A DNA stretch of 64,000 nucleotides from Enterococcus hermanniensis (GCF_001885945.1 NZ_JXKQ01000001.1:248001-312000); one strand, 5' to 3'; counted from the first letter of the stretch, positions 1 through 9,627 are shown. Notes: generated by a model not told the origin, from the letters alone. Translations and numbers: made by a program.

Positions 1-123
1 GCTGCAGCGGCAAAAATTCAAATGAAATGTAGTGAATGCGGTGAAATCGTCGATTTAAGTAGTGGCGTACCAAAATTTTGTCCGCATTGTGGCAAACCAT
101 TTCAAGGCGTGTCATTAGATTAA
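1..123 (+). CDS. C-terminal end of an SPFH-domain (YdjI-like) protein, 5' truncated
   Basis: The window opens inside a reading frame; only the last 40 codons before a TAA are present. They contain a four-cysteine zinc ribbon (CSEC then CPHC, spaced about 18 residues). This tail is typical of SPFH/'virion core' proteins of the Bacillus YdjI type, which carry a band-7 domain followed by a zinc ribbon. The assignment leans on the next two genes, which match YdjG (zinc ribbon) and YdjH (TPM domain); in Bacillus subtilis the three sit together in a sigma-W envelope-stress operon. The SPFH domain itself lies outside the window, so the family is inferred from tail and context. Confidence 0.6.
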   Translation, partial: AAAAKIQMKCSECGEIVDLSSGVPKFCPHCGKPFQGVSLD

Positions 124-152
124 AAAATAAGCTGAATTGAGGTGGTCTGCAA

Positions 153-1226
153 ATGGCGGATGTTATAACACATCATTGTCCCAACTGCGGCGGACCGTTA
201 ACGTTCAATCCGAGTGATCAAAAATTTCATTGTGACTATTGTTTGAGTATTTTCACCGTAGAAGATATCGAAACATTTGAAGCGAAAGCAACGACTGCCG
301 CTGTAGAAAATAGCGCGGCAGAGGCTTCATCAATCGAAAAAACTGATGGCAGTGAAATGGATTTATTTCTCTGCCCCAGTTGTGGTGCTCAAATCGTCAC
401 CGATCACACGACTGCCGCAACTTATTGTTACTTCTGTCATAACCCAGTAGTCTTATCTGGGCGCTTAACGGGAGAATTTTTACCCAATAAAGTATTACCT
501 TTTAAAATCGACCGCGAAAAAGCAATCGCAGATTTTTTAACTTGGACTAAGAAAAAACGTTTCGTTCCAAAAGATTTTTTCAACCAAGAACAAATCGAAA
601 AAATGACTGGTGTTTATTTTCCTTATTGGGTGATCGATGCTGAAACCAATGGGAATTTAACTGGTAGCGGGACATCATTAAGGGTTTGGGTGATTGGTGA
701 TATCGAATATACCGAGACTAAAGTCTATCAAGTTTTCCGCAAAGGAACGGCTAAAATCAAGCAGTTAACCAAAAACGCATTGACTAAAAATCTGCAACAA
801 AAAATGGTCGAAGGTGTTCAACCTTTCCCAATTGACCAAGCCGTTGATTTTCATACTGAATATCTTTCAGGTTTCCAAGCAGAAAAACGGGATATTGAAA
901 TCATTGAATTAGCCGATCAGATCCAGCATGAATTAGGTGCATATACTGAAGACTTATTGCGGGATACGGTATCTGGCTATACAACGTTCACCGCTAAAAA
1001 CAAATCCGTTGCGGTGGAAAAACAAGATAATCATTATATGCTATTACCTGTTTGGCTTGTTACCTATCAAGCCGCGGATAAAAAGACCTATTATTATGCT
1101 ATGAATGGGCAAACTGGCAAGGTCAGCGGGGTGTTGCCTATCAGCAATAAACGTTTAGGCTTATTCTCTGCAGGTATCTTTGCTGGTATTTTAGCCATAG
1201 CGATGATCGTGGGGTATTTCCTATGA
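153..1226 (+). CDS. YdjG-like zinc-ribbon membrane protein
   Basis: A 357-residue protein starting at an ATG after a GAGGTGG ribosome site. Two zinc ribbons are visible: Cys9/Cys12 with Cys27/Cys30, and Cys74/Cys77 with Cys92/Cys95. A long soluble region follows, and one membrane segment closes the protein (about residues 336-356), so it should be tail-anchored with the ribbons in the cytoplasm. It resembles B. subtilis YdjG (TFIIB-like zinc ribbon). The stop overlaps the next start by 4 bp, and the upstream partial gene is only 29 bp away, so all three are probably one operon acting at the membrane. The biochemical role is not known. Confidence 0.7.
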   Translation: MADVITHHCPNCGGPLTFNPSDQKFHCDYCLSIFTVEDIETFEAKATTAAVENSAAEASSIEKTDGSEMDLFLCPSCGAQIVTDHTTAATYCYFCHNPVVLSGRLTGEFLPNKVLPFKIDREKAIADFLTWTKKKRFVPKDFFNQEQIEKMTGVYFPYWVIDAETNGNLTGSGTSLRVWVIGDIEYTETKVYQVFRKGTAKIKQLTKNALTKNLQQKMVEGVQPFPIDQAVDFHTEYLSGFQAEKRDIEIIELADQIQHELGAYTEDLLRDTVSGYTTFTAKNKSVAVEKQDNHYMLLPVWLVTYQAADKKTYYYAMNGQTGKVSGVLPISNKRLGLFSAGIFAGILAIAMIVGYFL

Positions 1227-2020
1227 AAAAACTCTTTTTATTGTTCAGCTTTTTAATCTTATTGATTCCTTTGAAAGTTCATGCAGCTTCTGATAGCGTT
1301 GATGACCAAGCAAATCTATTAACACAACAGCAACGCACAGAATTAGCAAAGCAAGCCGATACTCTCAATCAAAAAATCAAAGGCCAAGTTTTTATCCTAA
1401 CGACGAATACTAATAGTGAAGAGCCTCGCACCTTTGCAAACCAACAGTTAAAAGCGCGTGTCGGAGAAGATAATAACGGTGCTCTTTTACTGATCGATAT
1501 GAATCAACGACAAATTTATGTAGCTACATCTGGTAATATGATCGATTACTTAACCGACAAGCGTGTCGATGCAATTTTAGATACTGTGACCACGGCGATG
1601 AAAAACGAAGATTACTTTCAAGCCGGAGCAGATTACCTTTCGACAACCAAAGAATTTGTTGATGCTGGCGTCCCAAAAGGTTCCTATCGAATCGATGAAA
1701 AGACTGGCAAGATCACTTATTATAAATCGATCACACCGATCGAATTTGCAATTGGTTTTGTTATTGCCGCAGCCGCAGCGATCGCATTCTTTGTTTCTGT
1801 CCGTTTGCGCTATCAAATGAAAAAAGGTACGTATCGTTATCCCTATCGCCAAAATGCAAAACTTGACTTAACAGAACGACAAGACCAATTAGTCAATTCA
1901 TTTGTTACCACTCGGAGAATCCCACGACCAGCTAACAATAACGGCGGTGGTGGTGGCGGTGGAAGTACCACTAATTCTAGCGGTGGTGGAACTTTTGGTG
2001 GCGGTGGACGCGGATTTTAA
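1223..2020 (+). CDS. TPM-domain membrane protein (YdjH-like)
   Basis: A 265-residue protein with a signal peptide (first ~21 residues, ending near HAA), then a TPM domain (about 23-150), a transmembrane segment near 172-192 and a basic linker. It ends in a glycine-rich tail with runs of Gly and the terminal pattern GGGGRGF. TPM-domain proteins commonly pair an extracytoplasmic TPM domain with a membrane anchor and a Gly-rich end. The start overlaps the zinc-ribbon gene by 4 bp, which implies translational coupling. It is equivalent to YdjH of the Bacillus ydjGHI cluster. A role in membrane stress is inferred from context only. Confidence 0.75.
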   Translation: MKKLFLLFSFLILLIPLKVHAASDSVDDQANLLTQQQRTELAKQADTLNQKIKGQVFILTTNTNSEEPRTFANQQLKARVGEDNNGALLLIDMNQRQIYVATSGNMIDYLTDKRVDAILDTVTTAMKNEDYFQAGADYLSTTKEFVDAGVPKGSYRIDEKTGKITYYKSITPIEFAIGFVIAAAAAIAFFVSVRLRYQMKKGTYRYPYRQNAKLDLTERQDQLVNSFVTTRRIPRPANNNGGGGGGGSTTNSSGGGTFGGGGRGF

Positions 2021-2045
2021 TTACTAAAAAGAAAAGTTTTTACTG

Positions 2046-2090
2046 ATCCCAGCGGATTTCCGAAACACTCGGAATCCACTGGGATTTGCT
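2046..2090 (+). terminator. Intrinsic terminator after the TPM gene
   Basis: A long hairpin (arms 2046-2062 and 2069-2085, near-perfect, loop AAACAC) follows the TPM stop by 25 bp. The following tract is T-rich but not a pure T run, so termination may be partial. Confidence 0.55.
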
Positions 2091-2149
2091 TGTATTCCTC
2101 CTTTTATTTTGCTAAACTTTTTTAGGTAATAAACTAAAGGAGCTTACCA

Positions 2150-3442
2150 ATGTATAAAAAGAAAAGATTTCCCCTTGTTTTGGTTACCTTGATCCTCTTT
2201 TTCCAAAGTTTCATTGGAATCACTGCACGAGCTGATGATGATTTTTCTGTCAACGCCGGTGCTGGTTATGCCATTGATGCGGATTCGGGAAAAGTTTTCT
2301 TTAATCAAGATGGCGATACCCCAAAAGGGATTGCTTCTATCACGAAGACTGTCACTGCTTACTTGGTTTTAAACGCCATCAAGCAAAAGAAAATTACTTG
2401 GGATCAAGAAGTACCAATTTCAGAATATGCTGAATCATTGAGTACGGTTCCCGACTTATCCAACGTTACTTTAGTCAGTGGCCAAAAATATACGGTCAAA
2501 GATATTTTTGAAGCTATGATCGTTCAATCAGCAAATGCTTGTGCAGTTGCACTAGCTGAACTTGTGGCCGGTAGCGAGCATACTTTTGTTGATCAAATGC
2601 GTGAACAATTAAAAAAATGGGACATCACCGATGCAACAATCATCAATTCATCAGGATTGAGTAATGTTTATTTAGGCGATCATCGCTATCCAAATACTCA
2701 AGAAAACGATGAAAATATGATGTCAGCCAAAGATGTCGCAATCATTGCACAACATTTGATCAAAGATTTTCCAGAAATTTTAGAAACATCAAAAATCCAA
2801 GAAAAAACGTTTGCGCCAAACACGACTCATCCCAGTGAGATGAAAAATTGGAATGTTATGCTTTTCGAAGGTGACAATTATAAAGAAGGCGTAGATGGTT
2901 TAAAAACTGGAACAACTGATCTAGCCGGTGCCTGCTTTGTCGGGACGATTGAAAAAGATGGTCGTCGTGTGATTACGGTTATTTTAAATGCTTTGAATGA
3001 AGCCAATGATACCAATGCTCGCTTTACTGAAACTAGTAAATTGATGGATTACTGCTTGGATAATTGGCATCAGCAAGAAGTGACTACTGCAGGACAAATA
3101 CCGACTGATAAGAAGTCTTTAGCCGTTATTGAAGGCAAACAAGATCGTGTAGCTTTAGCGATGGAAAAACCAGTAACACTTTGGGTACGTAGTGATATGG
3201 ATCCCACAAATTTAACAATCAAATCAACTGTGGATAATTCATTGTTAGATGATAAAAAAATTACTGCTCCTGTCCATAAGGATGAAAAAGTGGGCACTGT
3301 TAGTGTTCAACTTGCTCAAGATACTCTAGGCTATGTTCGTAAAAACGAAGGAGCCACAACAAATTTAATTACTAAAGCAGCCGTTGAAAAAGCCAATGTC
3401 TTTGAAATTCTTTGGCAAAAAATCACCAATGCCTTTGCATAA
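2150..3442 (+). CDS. dacA: D-alanyl-D-alanine carboxypeptidase, DacA/PBP5 type
   Basis: A 430-residue low-molecular-weight penicillin-binding protein that trims the terminal D-Ala of peptidoglycan pentapeptides outside the membrane. It has an N-terminal signal peptide (about 1-28) and the three serine-peptidase motifs: SxxK at Ser63-Lys66 (SITK), SAN near residue 126 and KTG near 249 (KTGTT). A C-terminal beta domain (PBP5_C) follows. The end is weakly amphipathic (FEILWQKITNAF), suitable for peripheral membrane anchoring. The start has an AAAGGAG ribosome site 8 nt upstream. It is monocistronic, with its own terminator. Family assignment is secure; the gene symbol follows the family. Confidence 0.85.
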   Translation: MYKKKRFPLVLVTLILFFQSFIGITARADDDFSVNAGAGYAIDADSGKVFFNQDGDTPKGIASITKTVTAYLVLNAIKQKKITWDQEVPISEYAESLSTVPDLSNVTLVSGQKYTVKDIFEAMIVQSANACAVALAELVAGSEHTFVDQMREQLKKWDITDATIINSSGLSNVYLGDHRYPNTQENDENMMSAKDVAIIAQHLIKDFPEILETSKIQEKTFAPNTTHPSEMKNWNVMLFEGDNYKEGVDGLKTGTTDLAGACFVGTIEKDGRRVITVILNALNEANDTNARFTETSKLMDYCLDNWHQQEVTTAGQIPTDKKSLAVIEGKQDRVALAMEKPVTLWVRSDMDPTNLTIKSTVDNSLLDDKKITAPVHKDEKVGTVSVQLAQDTLGYVRKNEGATTNLITKAAVEKANVFEILWQKITNAFA

Positions 3443-3448
3443 ATAAAA

Positions 3449-3482
3449 AACTTTCGACTTTGTTAGAGTCGAAAGTTTTTTT
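3449..3482 (+). terminator. Intrinsic terminator after dacA
   Basis: Hairpin AACTTTCGACT / AGTCGAAAGTT with a short loop and a T run, just downstream of the dacA stop. The minus-strand gene ending at 3481 converges on it, so it probably serves both directions. Confidence 0.8.
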
Positions 3483-3963
3483 ATGTTTTGAATGGAAAAT
3501 ACAATTCGACCTCTCCTGGCGTAAATTCAGGTAAGTAATGTTCCTGGATCGCACCATTAAGTTCTAGCTTCTCTAAAGGAAAGATCTCTCCCAACATCAA
3601 GTTAGTGGCTGCTTCGATCTTATCCCCATTAGCTTTGACTGTTAAGTAACTTTTTGCTGGAAGTTCCCAACGTGTCCACCCTTCTGGTACAAAAATTTCT
3701 TTCGCTACTTGCACGCTTGCTAGATAACGTCCTTCATGTTCCCAGGGCTCTAGCCACTGTGTGCCATCACTCATCAACCCCCAAAGATGTAAAGGTACTT
3801 TTTCTGGGTTTGCTAGCGTTGCTGCTAATTCTTCGAAATGATCATTGACTTGATCCCATAATAATGGGACCCAAGAAGCCCCCTCTTCTGCTAAACCTCG
3901 TCCTTCTTTTCCAATTACATAAATCGTGGGCAAATCGACTCGATTAATCCCTTTAATCTTCAC
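3481..3963 (-). CDS. GyrI-like / AraC effector-binding domain protein
   Basis: A stand-alone protein of about 160 residues resembling the GyrI-like small-molecule binding fold found at the C-terminus of many AraC and MerR regulators; no DNA-binding domain is present. Aromatic and acidic residues are spread through the chain (for example PLLWDQ, WEHEGRY, FVPEGWTRWEL), as usual for this pocket. An ATG at 3969 lies only 1-2 nt from the GGGGAGGA ribosome site. The GTG at 3963 (protein starting with VKIKG read as Met) has a normal 7-nt spacing and is preferred. It is transcribed alone and converges with dacA. The ligand is unknown. Confidence 0.6.
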   Translation of the reverse strand: MKIKGINRVDLPTIYVIGKEGRGLAEEGASWVPLLWDQVNDHFEELAATLANPEKVPLHLWGLMSDGTQWLEPWEHEGRYLASVQVAKEIFVPEGWTRWELPAKSYLTVKANGDKIEAATNLMLGEIFPLEKLELNGAIQEHYLPEFTPGEVELYFPFKT

Positions 3964-4185
3964 TGTCATTCCTCCCCATCTAAAATAAAAAGCTCATTTC
4001 CTAAATTCATTTTACCGAGCTTTCTGATAAAAACCAATAAATCATTCTTCACTGCGATTTTACTCGTTTCTTTGATATACTGTCTACTGTAACAAATGAT
4101 TTTTTCCTACTGATTGGTAACTATTTGATAGTCGGTCGAATTAGAAAAAATTTTTATATTTTATAGCTTAGAAAGGCGTGATGGT

Positions 4186-5379
4186 ATGGACTTCCAGCGA
4201 GACTTCCTAGCATTAGGAATCTACTTGCTTGTTCTATTCGTTTTACTGAATCGTTTCAAACATAAACGCTTCAATCTCTTTTTACGTTGGTCAGGAATTT
4301 TTTTGCTCTTATATTTTTTATTCCTTGAAATTCAAAGGAAAACTTTTTTTATTTTGATTCCTGTATTTTTCTTTTTATTATTTTGCTATTTTTATTTCAA
4401 AGAAAAGTGTCGGTTAAGAAATGGATGGCTACTCAATCTATTTTTGATCAGCTTTATGATCTACGTCGGATTGATTAGTTTTACAGCCCAATCAATTATT
4501 GGAATGGGTATCTCAGCTGTATTACTCATTTTATTTCTGATTGCAGTCGCTTTTGGTGTCTATGCTGCCGTGATTTTTTTAATCGGCAATAGCTTTATCG
4601 TCCTTAGAAGAGAATCTCGACGCTTGCCAAATTTATTGACCTTGATTTTAGGATTAGCAATTTTAGCTTTAATTCTTTTACAGACAATCGGTGCCAAATT
4701 TTTACCTAGTTGGTCATTGGTCTTGCTTGCGATTCCAACAACGATTGCGCTTTATTTCTTCGTTGTTTTCTGGAATTTCTTATCGATCTCCGTTTTGTAT
4801 CAATTCAATCAACCAAAATATGAGCAAGACTTTATCGTTGTTTTGGGGGCCGGTTTAATCAATGGTGAAACAGTTACACCGTTATTAGCCAAACGGATCG
4901 ATCGTGCGCTCCAGTTTTATCATAAACAAAGTGCAGCGACCTTATCGCCACCACGACTCGTAATGTCTGGTGGACAAGGGCCCGATGAAAAAGTACCCGA
5001 AGCACAAGCGATGCGTGAATATGCGCTAGCACAAGGAATTCCTGAGGATGAGATCCTCATGGAAGCTCAGTCGACCAATACATTAGAAAATATGCGCTTT
5101 AGTAAAGAAGTCATGGAGCGCGAAAAACCTTCCGGTTATCAAGCGATTTTTTCTTCTAACAATTATCATATTTTTAGAGCTGGTATGTATGCTGAAGAAG
5201 TTGGATTAAACATTGATGGTATCGGAGCTAAAACTGCAAAATATTATTTACCAAATGCTTTCTTGCGTGAGTTCATCGCGATTGCTTTAATGCATAAAAA
5301 AGCACATTTGATCGTGTGTAGTTTGATCACGATTGGTTACATCGCTTTAGCAGCGATCAATTATTTTTTTGGTGGTTAA
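4186..5379 (+). CDS. YdcF/SanA-family membrane protein (DUF218)
   Basis: A 397-residue protein whose first ~205 residues form about six hydrophobic segments. The DUF218 domain follows (about 215-345) with family landmarks: VVLGAGL, the RIDRAL helix, SGGQGPDE and the TNTLENMRFS motif. A last membrane segment closes the protein (about 370-393). Related ElyC/SanA/YdcF proteins act at the envelope, and ElyC affects peptidoglycan precursor use. The large N-terminal membrane module is typical of the Firmicute branch. It starts after an AGAAAGGCGTG ribosome region and is followed by a strong terminator, so it is monocistronic. The exact reaction is unknown. Confidence 0.75.
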   Translation: MDFQRDFLALGIYLLVLFVLLNRFKHKRFNLFLRWSGIFLLLYFLFLEIQRKTFFILIPVFFFLLFCYFYFKEKCRLRNGWLLNLFLISFMIYVGLISFTAQSIIGMGISAVLLILFLIAVAFGVYAAVIFLIGNSFIVLRRESRRLPNLLTLILGLAILALILLQTIGAKFLPSWSLVLLAIPTTIALYFFVVFWNFLSISVLYQFNQPKYEQDFIVVLGAGLINGETVTPLLAKRIDRALQFYHKQSAATLSPPRLVMSGGQGPDEKVPEAQAMREYALAQGIPEDEILMEAQSTNTLENMRFSKEVMEREKPSGYQAIFSSNNYHIFRAGMYAEEVGLNIDGIGAKTAKYYLPNAFLREFIAIALMHKKAHLIVCSLITIGYIALAAINYFFGG

Positions 5380-5386
5380 CAAAAAA

Positions 5387-5427
5387 AGCTGGAACAAAAG
5401 TATTTTCTACTTTTGTTCCAGCTTTTT
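5387..5427. terminator. Bidirectional intrinsic terminator
   Basis: Perfect 16-bp arms (AGCTGGAACAAAAGTA and its complement) around a TTTTC loop, flanked by A and T runs. It lies between the convergent YdcF and ABC-exporter genes. It belongs to the 'tGgAACAAAAGTA' hairpin family seen several times in this window. Confidence 0.9.
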
Positions 5428-5428
5428 T

Positions 5429-7777
5429 CTATTCTGCTCGTAAAGCGATCGCTGCATCTTTTTTGGCAGCCATTTTGGCAGGAATATGTCCGCCAATCAT
5501 CGTTAAAACAGTTGAAACGATAATCAAAATGAGGCCGTGAACTGGATTAAGTTGGGCAACATCTTTAAGGTCAGTCATATTGTATAAAATCGCATTGATT
5601 GGGAAAGTAGCTAGGTAAGCGATCAAAACACCTAATGTTCCTGACGCTACGCCTAAAATACATGTTTCCGCATCAAATACACGAGTGATATCTTTTTTAC
5701 GTGCTCCTAAAGCTTTTAATACCCCAATTTCTTTGGTCCGTTCAATCACAGATGTATAGGTAATGATCCCGATCATGATCATACTTGTTACTAATGAGAT
5801 ACCGGCAAAGGCTACTAAGACATAGGTGATAGCATCCATCAAACCACCAGTTAATTCAGTCATCGTACCAGCTAAGTCAGTATAGATAATTTTATCAGCT
5901 TTCTTTTTACCTTTATTGTATTTATCTAAATACGTTAAGATTTTTTCTTTATCTTTGTAGTTGTTTGGATAGATCATGATGCTGCTCGGTAAGCTATCAC
6001 CGCCTAAGTAAGCCATCGTGCTTTCTTTTGTCGTCGCATCTAGTTTTTCATTTGTCATAACGTTCGTATCGGTAGCTTTTTGTGCATTGACGATTTCAGA
6101 ATTTTGATTGTCCTTCACAATTTTAGAGGTTAATTCATTGCTATAGGCAATTCCTGGTGCCAAAAGATCCATCGTTGACGATTGTTTTACACGTAAGATC
6201 CCTGAGATTTTCAATGTATCATTGTTCGCATTGTCATACATCGCTTGGTAATCTGTGTTGGGGATAAAATTCCCAGTTGGTAGTTTTGAATAATATTCAT
6301 TATTATTGACCAACTTAAATTCGGTACCAACGATTTTATCAAAATCAATTTTTGTGCCATCTTTGACATCAAAGCCTAAATTTTTCAATGAGTTGATATT
6401 AGTACTATTATTAGCATCTACGATCAAAACAACATCCGTTGCCGCTGTTGGATAAGCGCCTGATAATAACTTGTAGTTATCTTTTAGGAAATTGCCTGAA
6501 TCTTTATCTAGTTGTGTCGGGAAGGAAGAAACACCCATCCCAGTCATGCTAGACATCGCACTCATCATTGAGGGACTACTATCAGATGCCGTATTTGATA
6601 GTTGGACTGGTTTTACGTCTCCATCGACATCACGCAATAAATTCATCCCCACTACACGGGTATAACCAATATTATTACTTAATTTTGGATCGATGTTGTT
6701 GATGTAATCAACATAGTCTTGATTGATATTATTCGTGTGTTGCGCCCGGTCTTCATCACTGATCTTAGCGACGATATTATTCTCATTACCTTTGTCAGAA
6801 CCGCTGGATGTATCTGATCCTAATGCTTGATCACGATTCGCGGTTTGATCCGTTGTCGTTTTTGAAATAGTGATTGGATATTTCGACATTGTTTCTGCTT
6901 GTGTGCTATCGATTTGTTTTTGGAATCCGCTAGAAAGTGATAGCACGATTCCGATACTGATGATCCCGATACTTGAAGCAAAAGCGGTCAATAAGGTCCG
7001 CCCCTTTTTAGTCCGCAAATTATTGAAGGAAAGTTTCAACGCCGTCATGAATTTCATCTTCGTACGTTTTAATTGGAATTGTTCCCCTTTTTTCCCTTCA
7101 ATATGTGGATGAGAATCATCCATGATCCGGCCATCAGAAAATTCAATGATACGATCTGCATATTGTTTAGCCAATTCAGGATTGTGCGTGACCATGATTA
7201 CTAATTTTTCTTTTGATAATTCTTGGATCAAATTCATAATCTGGACACTGGTCTCTGTATCCAAAGCCCCCGTCGGTTCATCACAAAGTAAAATATCTGG
7301 ATCGTTTGCTAATGCACGTGCGATCGCGACCCGTTGCATCTGACCTCCTGAAAGTTGGTTGGGCTTTTTATGCATATGATCTGCCAATCCAACACGACGC
7401 AAGGCATCTTCTGCTTTTTGTTTCTTTTCTTCTTTAGAAACACCACTTAGGGTCATTCCTAATTCCACGTTATCAATGATGCCTAAATGACTAATTAAGT
7501 TGTAACTTTGGAAAACAAAGCCGATCGAATTATTACGATAGGCGTCCCAATCAGCATCTTTAAATGTTTTGGTCGATTTTCCATCGATGATCATATCGCC
7601 GGAATCATAATTGTCCAACCCACCGATTACGTTTAGCATCGTTGTTTTCCCAGAACCACTGGCTCCTAAAATTGCCACAAATTCTTGACGTCGGAATGAA
7701 ACCGATACGCCGTCTAGTGCTTTAGTGGTCGTGTCACCAACATGGTAATATTTTTTTATATCTTTTAACTCTAACAT
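5429..7777 (-). CDS. MacB-type ABC transporter, fused ATPase and permease
   Basis: About 782 residues in one chain. An N-terminal ATPase has Walker A GASGSGKT, signature LSGGQMQRVAIARA and Walker B ILLCDEP. It is followed by a linker, one membrane helix (near 280-300), a large extracytoplasmic domain of about 300 residues, and an FtsX-type permease end with three helices. This is the mechanotransmission (MacB/LolCDE) fold. The longest frame begins 14 codons earlier, but the ATG at 7777 sits 5-6 nt after AAGGGTGA and fits the ATPase start. It is divergent from a two-component system, an arrangement common for antimicrobial-peptide or envelope-stress exporters. No MacA-like adaptor gene is adjacent. 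The substrate is unknown. Confidence 0.8.
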   Translation of the reverse strand: MLELKDIKKYYHVGDTTTKALDGVSVSFRRQEFVAILGASGSGKTTMLNVIGGLDNYDSGDMIIDGKSTKTFKDADWDAYRNNSIGFVFQSYNLISHLGIIDNVELGMTLSGVSKEEKKQKAEDALRRVGLADHMHKKPNQLSGGQMQRVAIARALANDPDILLCDEPTGALDTETSVQIMNLIQELSKEKLVIMVTHNPELAKQYADRIIEFSDGRIMDDSHPHIEGKKGEQFQLKRTKMKFMTALKLSFNNLRTKKGRTLLTAFASSIGIISIGIVLSLSSGFQKQIDSTQAETMSKYPITISKTTTDQTANRDQALGSDTSSGSDKGNENNIVAKISDEDRAQHTNNINQDYVDYINNIDPKLSNNIGYTRVVGMNLLRDVDGDVKPVQLSNTASDSSPSMMSAMSSMTGMGVSSFPTQLDKDSGNFLKDNYKLLSGAYPTAATDVVLIVDANNSTNINSLKNLGFDVKDGTKIDFDKIVGTEFKLVNNNEYYSKLPTGNFIPNTDYQAMYDNANNDTLKISGILRVKQSSTMDLLAPGIAYSNELTSKIVKDNQNSEIVNAQKATDTNVMTNEKLDATTKESTMAYLGGDSLPSSIMIYPNNYKDKEKILTYLDKYNKGKKKADKIIYTDLAGTMTELTGGLMDAITYVLVAFAGISLVTSMIMIGIITYTSVIERTKEIGVLKALGARKKDITRVFDAETCILGVASGTLGVLIAYLATFPINAILYNMTDLKDVAQLNPVHGLILIIVSTVLTMIGGHIPAKMAAKKDAAIALRAE

Positions 7778-7906
7778 CGTGTCACCCTTTTCCTTAAGTT
7801 TACTTTGTAAAGATAGCATGCCATTATTAACTCAAAATGAACAAAAATTCATACTAGGTTCACAGTAATCTGTTATTATTATCTGGCAAAAAGGAGGACA
7901 TGGCAA

Positions 7907-8581
7907 ATGAATCGAATACTTATCGTAGAAGATGATGAAAACTTATCATTACTTTATCAATCAGCGTTAAAAAATCAGCGCTTTGAAGTTTTTCGAGCTG
8001 AAAACGGACTTGAAGCCTTAACGATTTTAGATCAGCAATACATTGACCTAATCATTAGTGATATCATGATGCCGGATATGGATGGCTATGAGTTAGCCCA
8101 AAGTCTCCGTGAAGCAAATTATGAATTGCCAATTTTATTCATTACCGCTAAAGATTCTTTTGAGGATAAAAAGCGTGGATTTATGCTAGGTATCGATGAT
8201 TACATGGTTAAACCAATCGATGTCAATGAAATGATTTTACGTGTTGAAGCGTTATTGCGACGAGCACAAATCGTCCACACGAAAGAATTGATTATTGGAA
8301 AGACCCAATTAAATCAAGAAACCTATCAAGTTAAACAAGCCAACCAAGAAATGACTTTGCCCCAAAAAGAATTTTTATTGCTGTATAAATTACTGGCTTA
8401 TCCCAACAAAATTTTTACTCGTCAGCAATTGATGGATGAGATTTGGGGCCTAGACTCTGATACGGATGAACGAACGATCGACGTCCATATCAAACGACTA
8501 CGGACACGCTTAGAAAGTAATCCCGATTTTTCAATTGAGACAATTCGCGGTTTAGGCTATAAGGCGGTCATCCGTTCATGA
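7907..8581 (+). CDS. OmpR-family response regulator
   Basis: A 224-residue regulator. The receiver domain (about 1-118) has the acidic pair in VEDDE, the phosphoacceptor Asp52 (IISDIMMP), a TAKD switch region and the KP pair in VKPID. A C-terminal winged helix (about 128-222) ends with TIRGLGYK, typical of OmpR/PhoB. It starts after AAAGGAGGA. Its stop overlaps the histidine-kinase start by 4 bp (ATGA), so the two are co-translated. It is divergent from the MacB-type exporter at 7777, which is the obvious candidate target; the 129-bp space between them holds both promoters. Confidence 0.85.
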   Translation: MNRILIVEDDENLSLLYQSALKNQRFEVFRAENGLEALTILDQQYIDLIISDIMMPDMDGYELAQSLREANYELPILFITAKDSFEDKKRGFMLGIDDYMVKPIDVNEMILRVEALLRRAQIVHTKELIIGKTQLNQETYQVKQANQEMTLPQKEFLLLYKLLAYPNKIFTRQQLMDEIWGLDSDTDERTIDVHIKRLRTRLESNPDFSIETIRGLGYKAVIRS

Positions 8582-9627
8582 GAAAAAAATTTTTTTCCCA
8601 GTTATGGATGTATTTTGTTGGCATCACCTTCTTGATGATGGTCGTCGTACTCGGTGTATTTATCGGACTACTTTTTTTAGTCACCAATTTTGAATTACTC
8701 TCTCCCGAACGCGAAGGCCATCTTTTCCCACTGTACTTTATCCTTTTTTTAAGCCTCGTCATCGGAGCGACTTTAGCGTTCTTTGTTGGAAAACGAATCC
8801 TTCAACCAATCGGTGATCTACGGCAAGCAATGAGTAACGTAGCAAAGGGGGATTTTACGATCCAATTGCAAGAAAACCAATCATTGGAAGACGTTGAAGA
8901 ATTATATCATGCCTTTAATGTAATGGTAGAAGAATTGAATAGTATCGAAACTTTACGAAATGATTTTGTTTCTACAATTTCTCATGAGTTCAAGACTCCG
9001 ATCGCAACAATCAAAGGCTACGTTCAATTACTGCAAAATGAACAACTGACAGCAGAAGAACGACAAGTTTATTTAGAACGGATGTTGGATGGTACCCACC
9101 AGTTAACTTATTTAACAGACAATATTTTAAAATTAAGCAAACTTGAAAACCAAGGCAGAGGATTGGATTTTCAAGCCTTCCGTCTAGATGAACAGATCCG
9201 CGAAGTGATCCTTTTTTTACAACCTAAATGGGAGCAACGCCATTTAATCCTAGATCTAGATTTACCACGAACCATTTACAATGGAAATGAAGAATTTCTC
9301 TATCAAGTCTGGTTGAATTTGATGGACAATGCGATCAAATATAGCCATGAGGATGGAAATATTCATATCCATCTCACGCAAAAAGAACAAGGCGTAGTAG
9401 TAACGATTAGTGATGAAGGCATCGGTATGTCTGAAGAAGTCACCAATCGGATTTTTGATAAGTTTTATCAAAGCGATACCAGCCGTAAACAAAAAGGTAA
9501 TGGGTTAGGATTAGCTCTAGCAAAACAGATCATCGAGCTACACCAAGGAACGATCGAAGTCAATAGTTCGCCGGATAAAGGCAGTCAATTTAAATTGTTT
9601 TTACCAAATATCCCAAAAAATTCATAA
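8578..9627 (+). CDS. Sensor histidine kinase, two-helix HAMP type
   Basis: A 349-residue kinase. Two membrane helices (about 8-36 and 51-72) are separated by a very short outside loop of roughly 15 residues. A HAMP domain follows, then HisKA with His136 (STISHEFKTP) and HATPase with N, G1 (DEGIGM) and G2 (GNGLGLALAK) boxes. The short extracytoplasmic loop resembles intramembrane-sensing kinases that take their signal from the membrane or from a partner ABC transporter. It is coupled to the response regulator by ATGA overlap. The signal is unknown; the link to the divergent MacB-type transporter is inferred from position. Confidence 0.85.
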   Translation: MRKKFFSQLWMYFVGITFLMMVVVLGVFIGLLFLVTNFELLSPEREGHLFPLYFILFLSLVIGATLAFFVGKRILQPIGDLRQAMSNVAKGDFTIQLQENQSLEDVEELYHAFNVMVEELNSIETLRNDFVSTISHEFKTPIATIKGYVQLLQNEQLTAEERQVYLERMLDGTHQLTYLTDNILKLSKLENQGRGLDFQAFRLDEQIREVILFLQPKWEQRHLILDLDLPRTIYNGNEEFLYQVWLNLMDNAIKYSHEDGNIHIHLTQKEQGVVVTISDEGIGMSEEVTNRIFDKFYQSDTSRKQKGNGLGLALAKQIIELHQGTIEVNSSPDKGSQFKLFLPNIPKNS

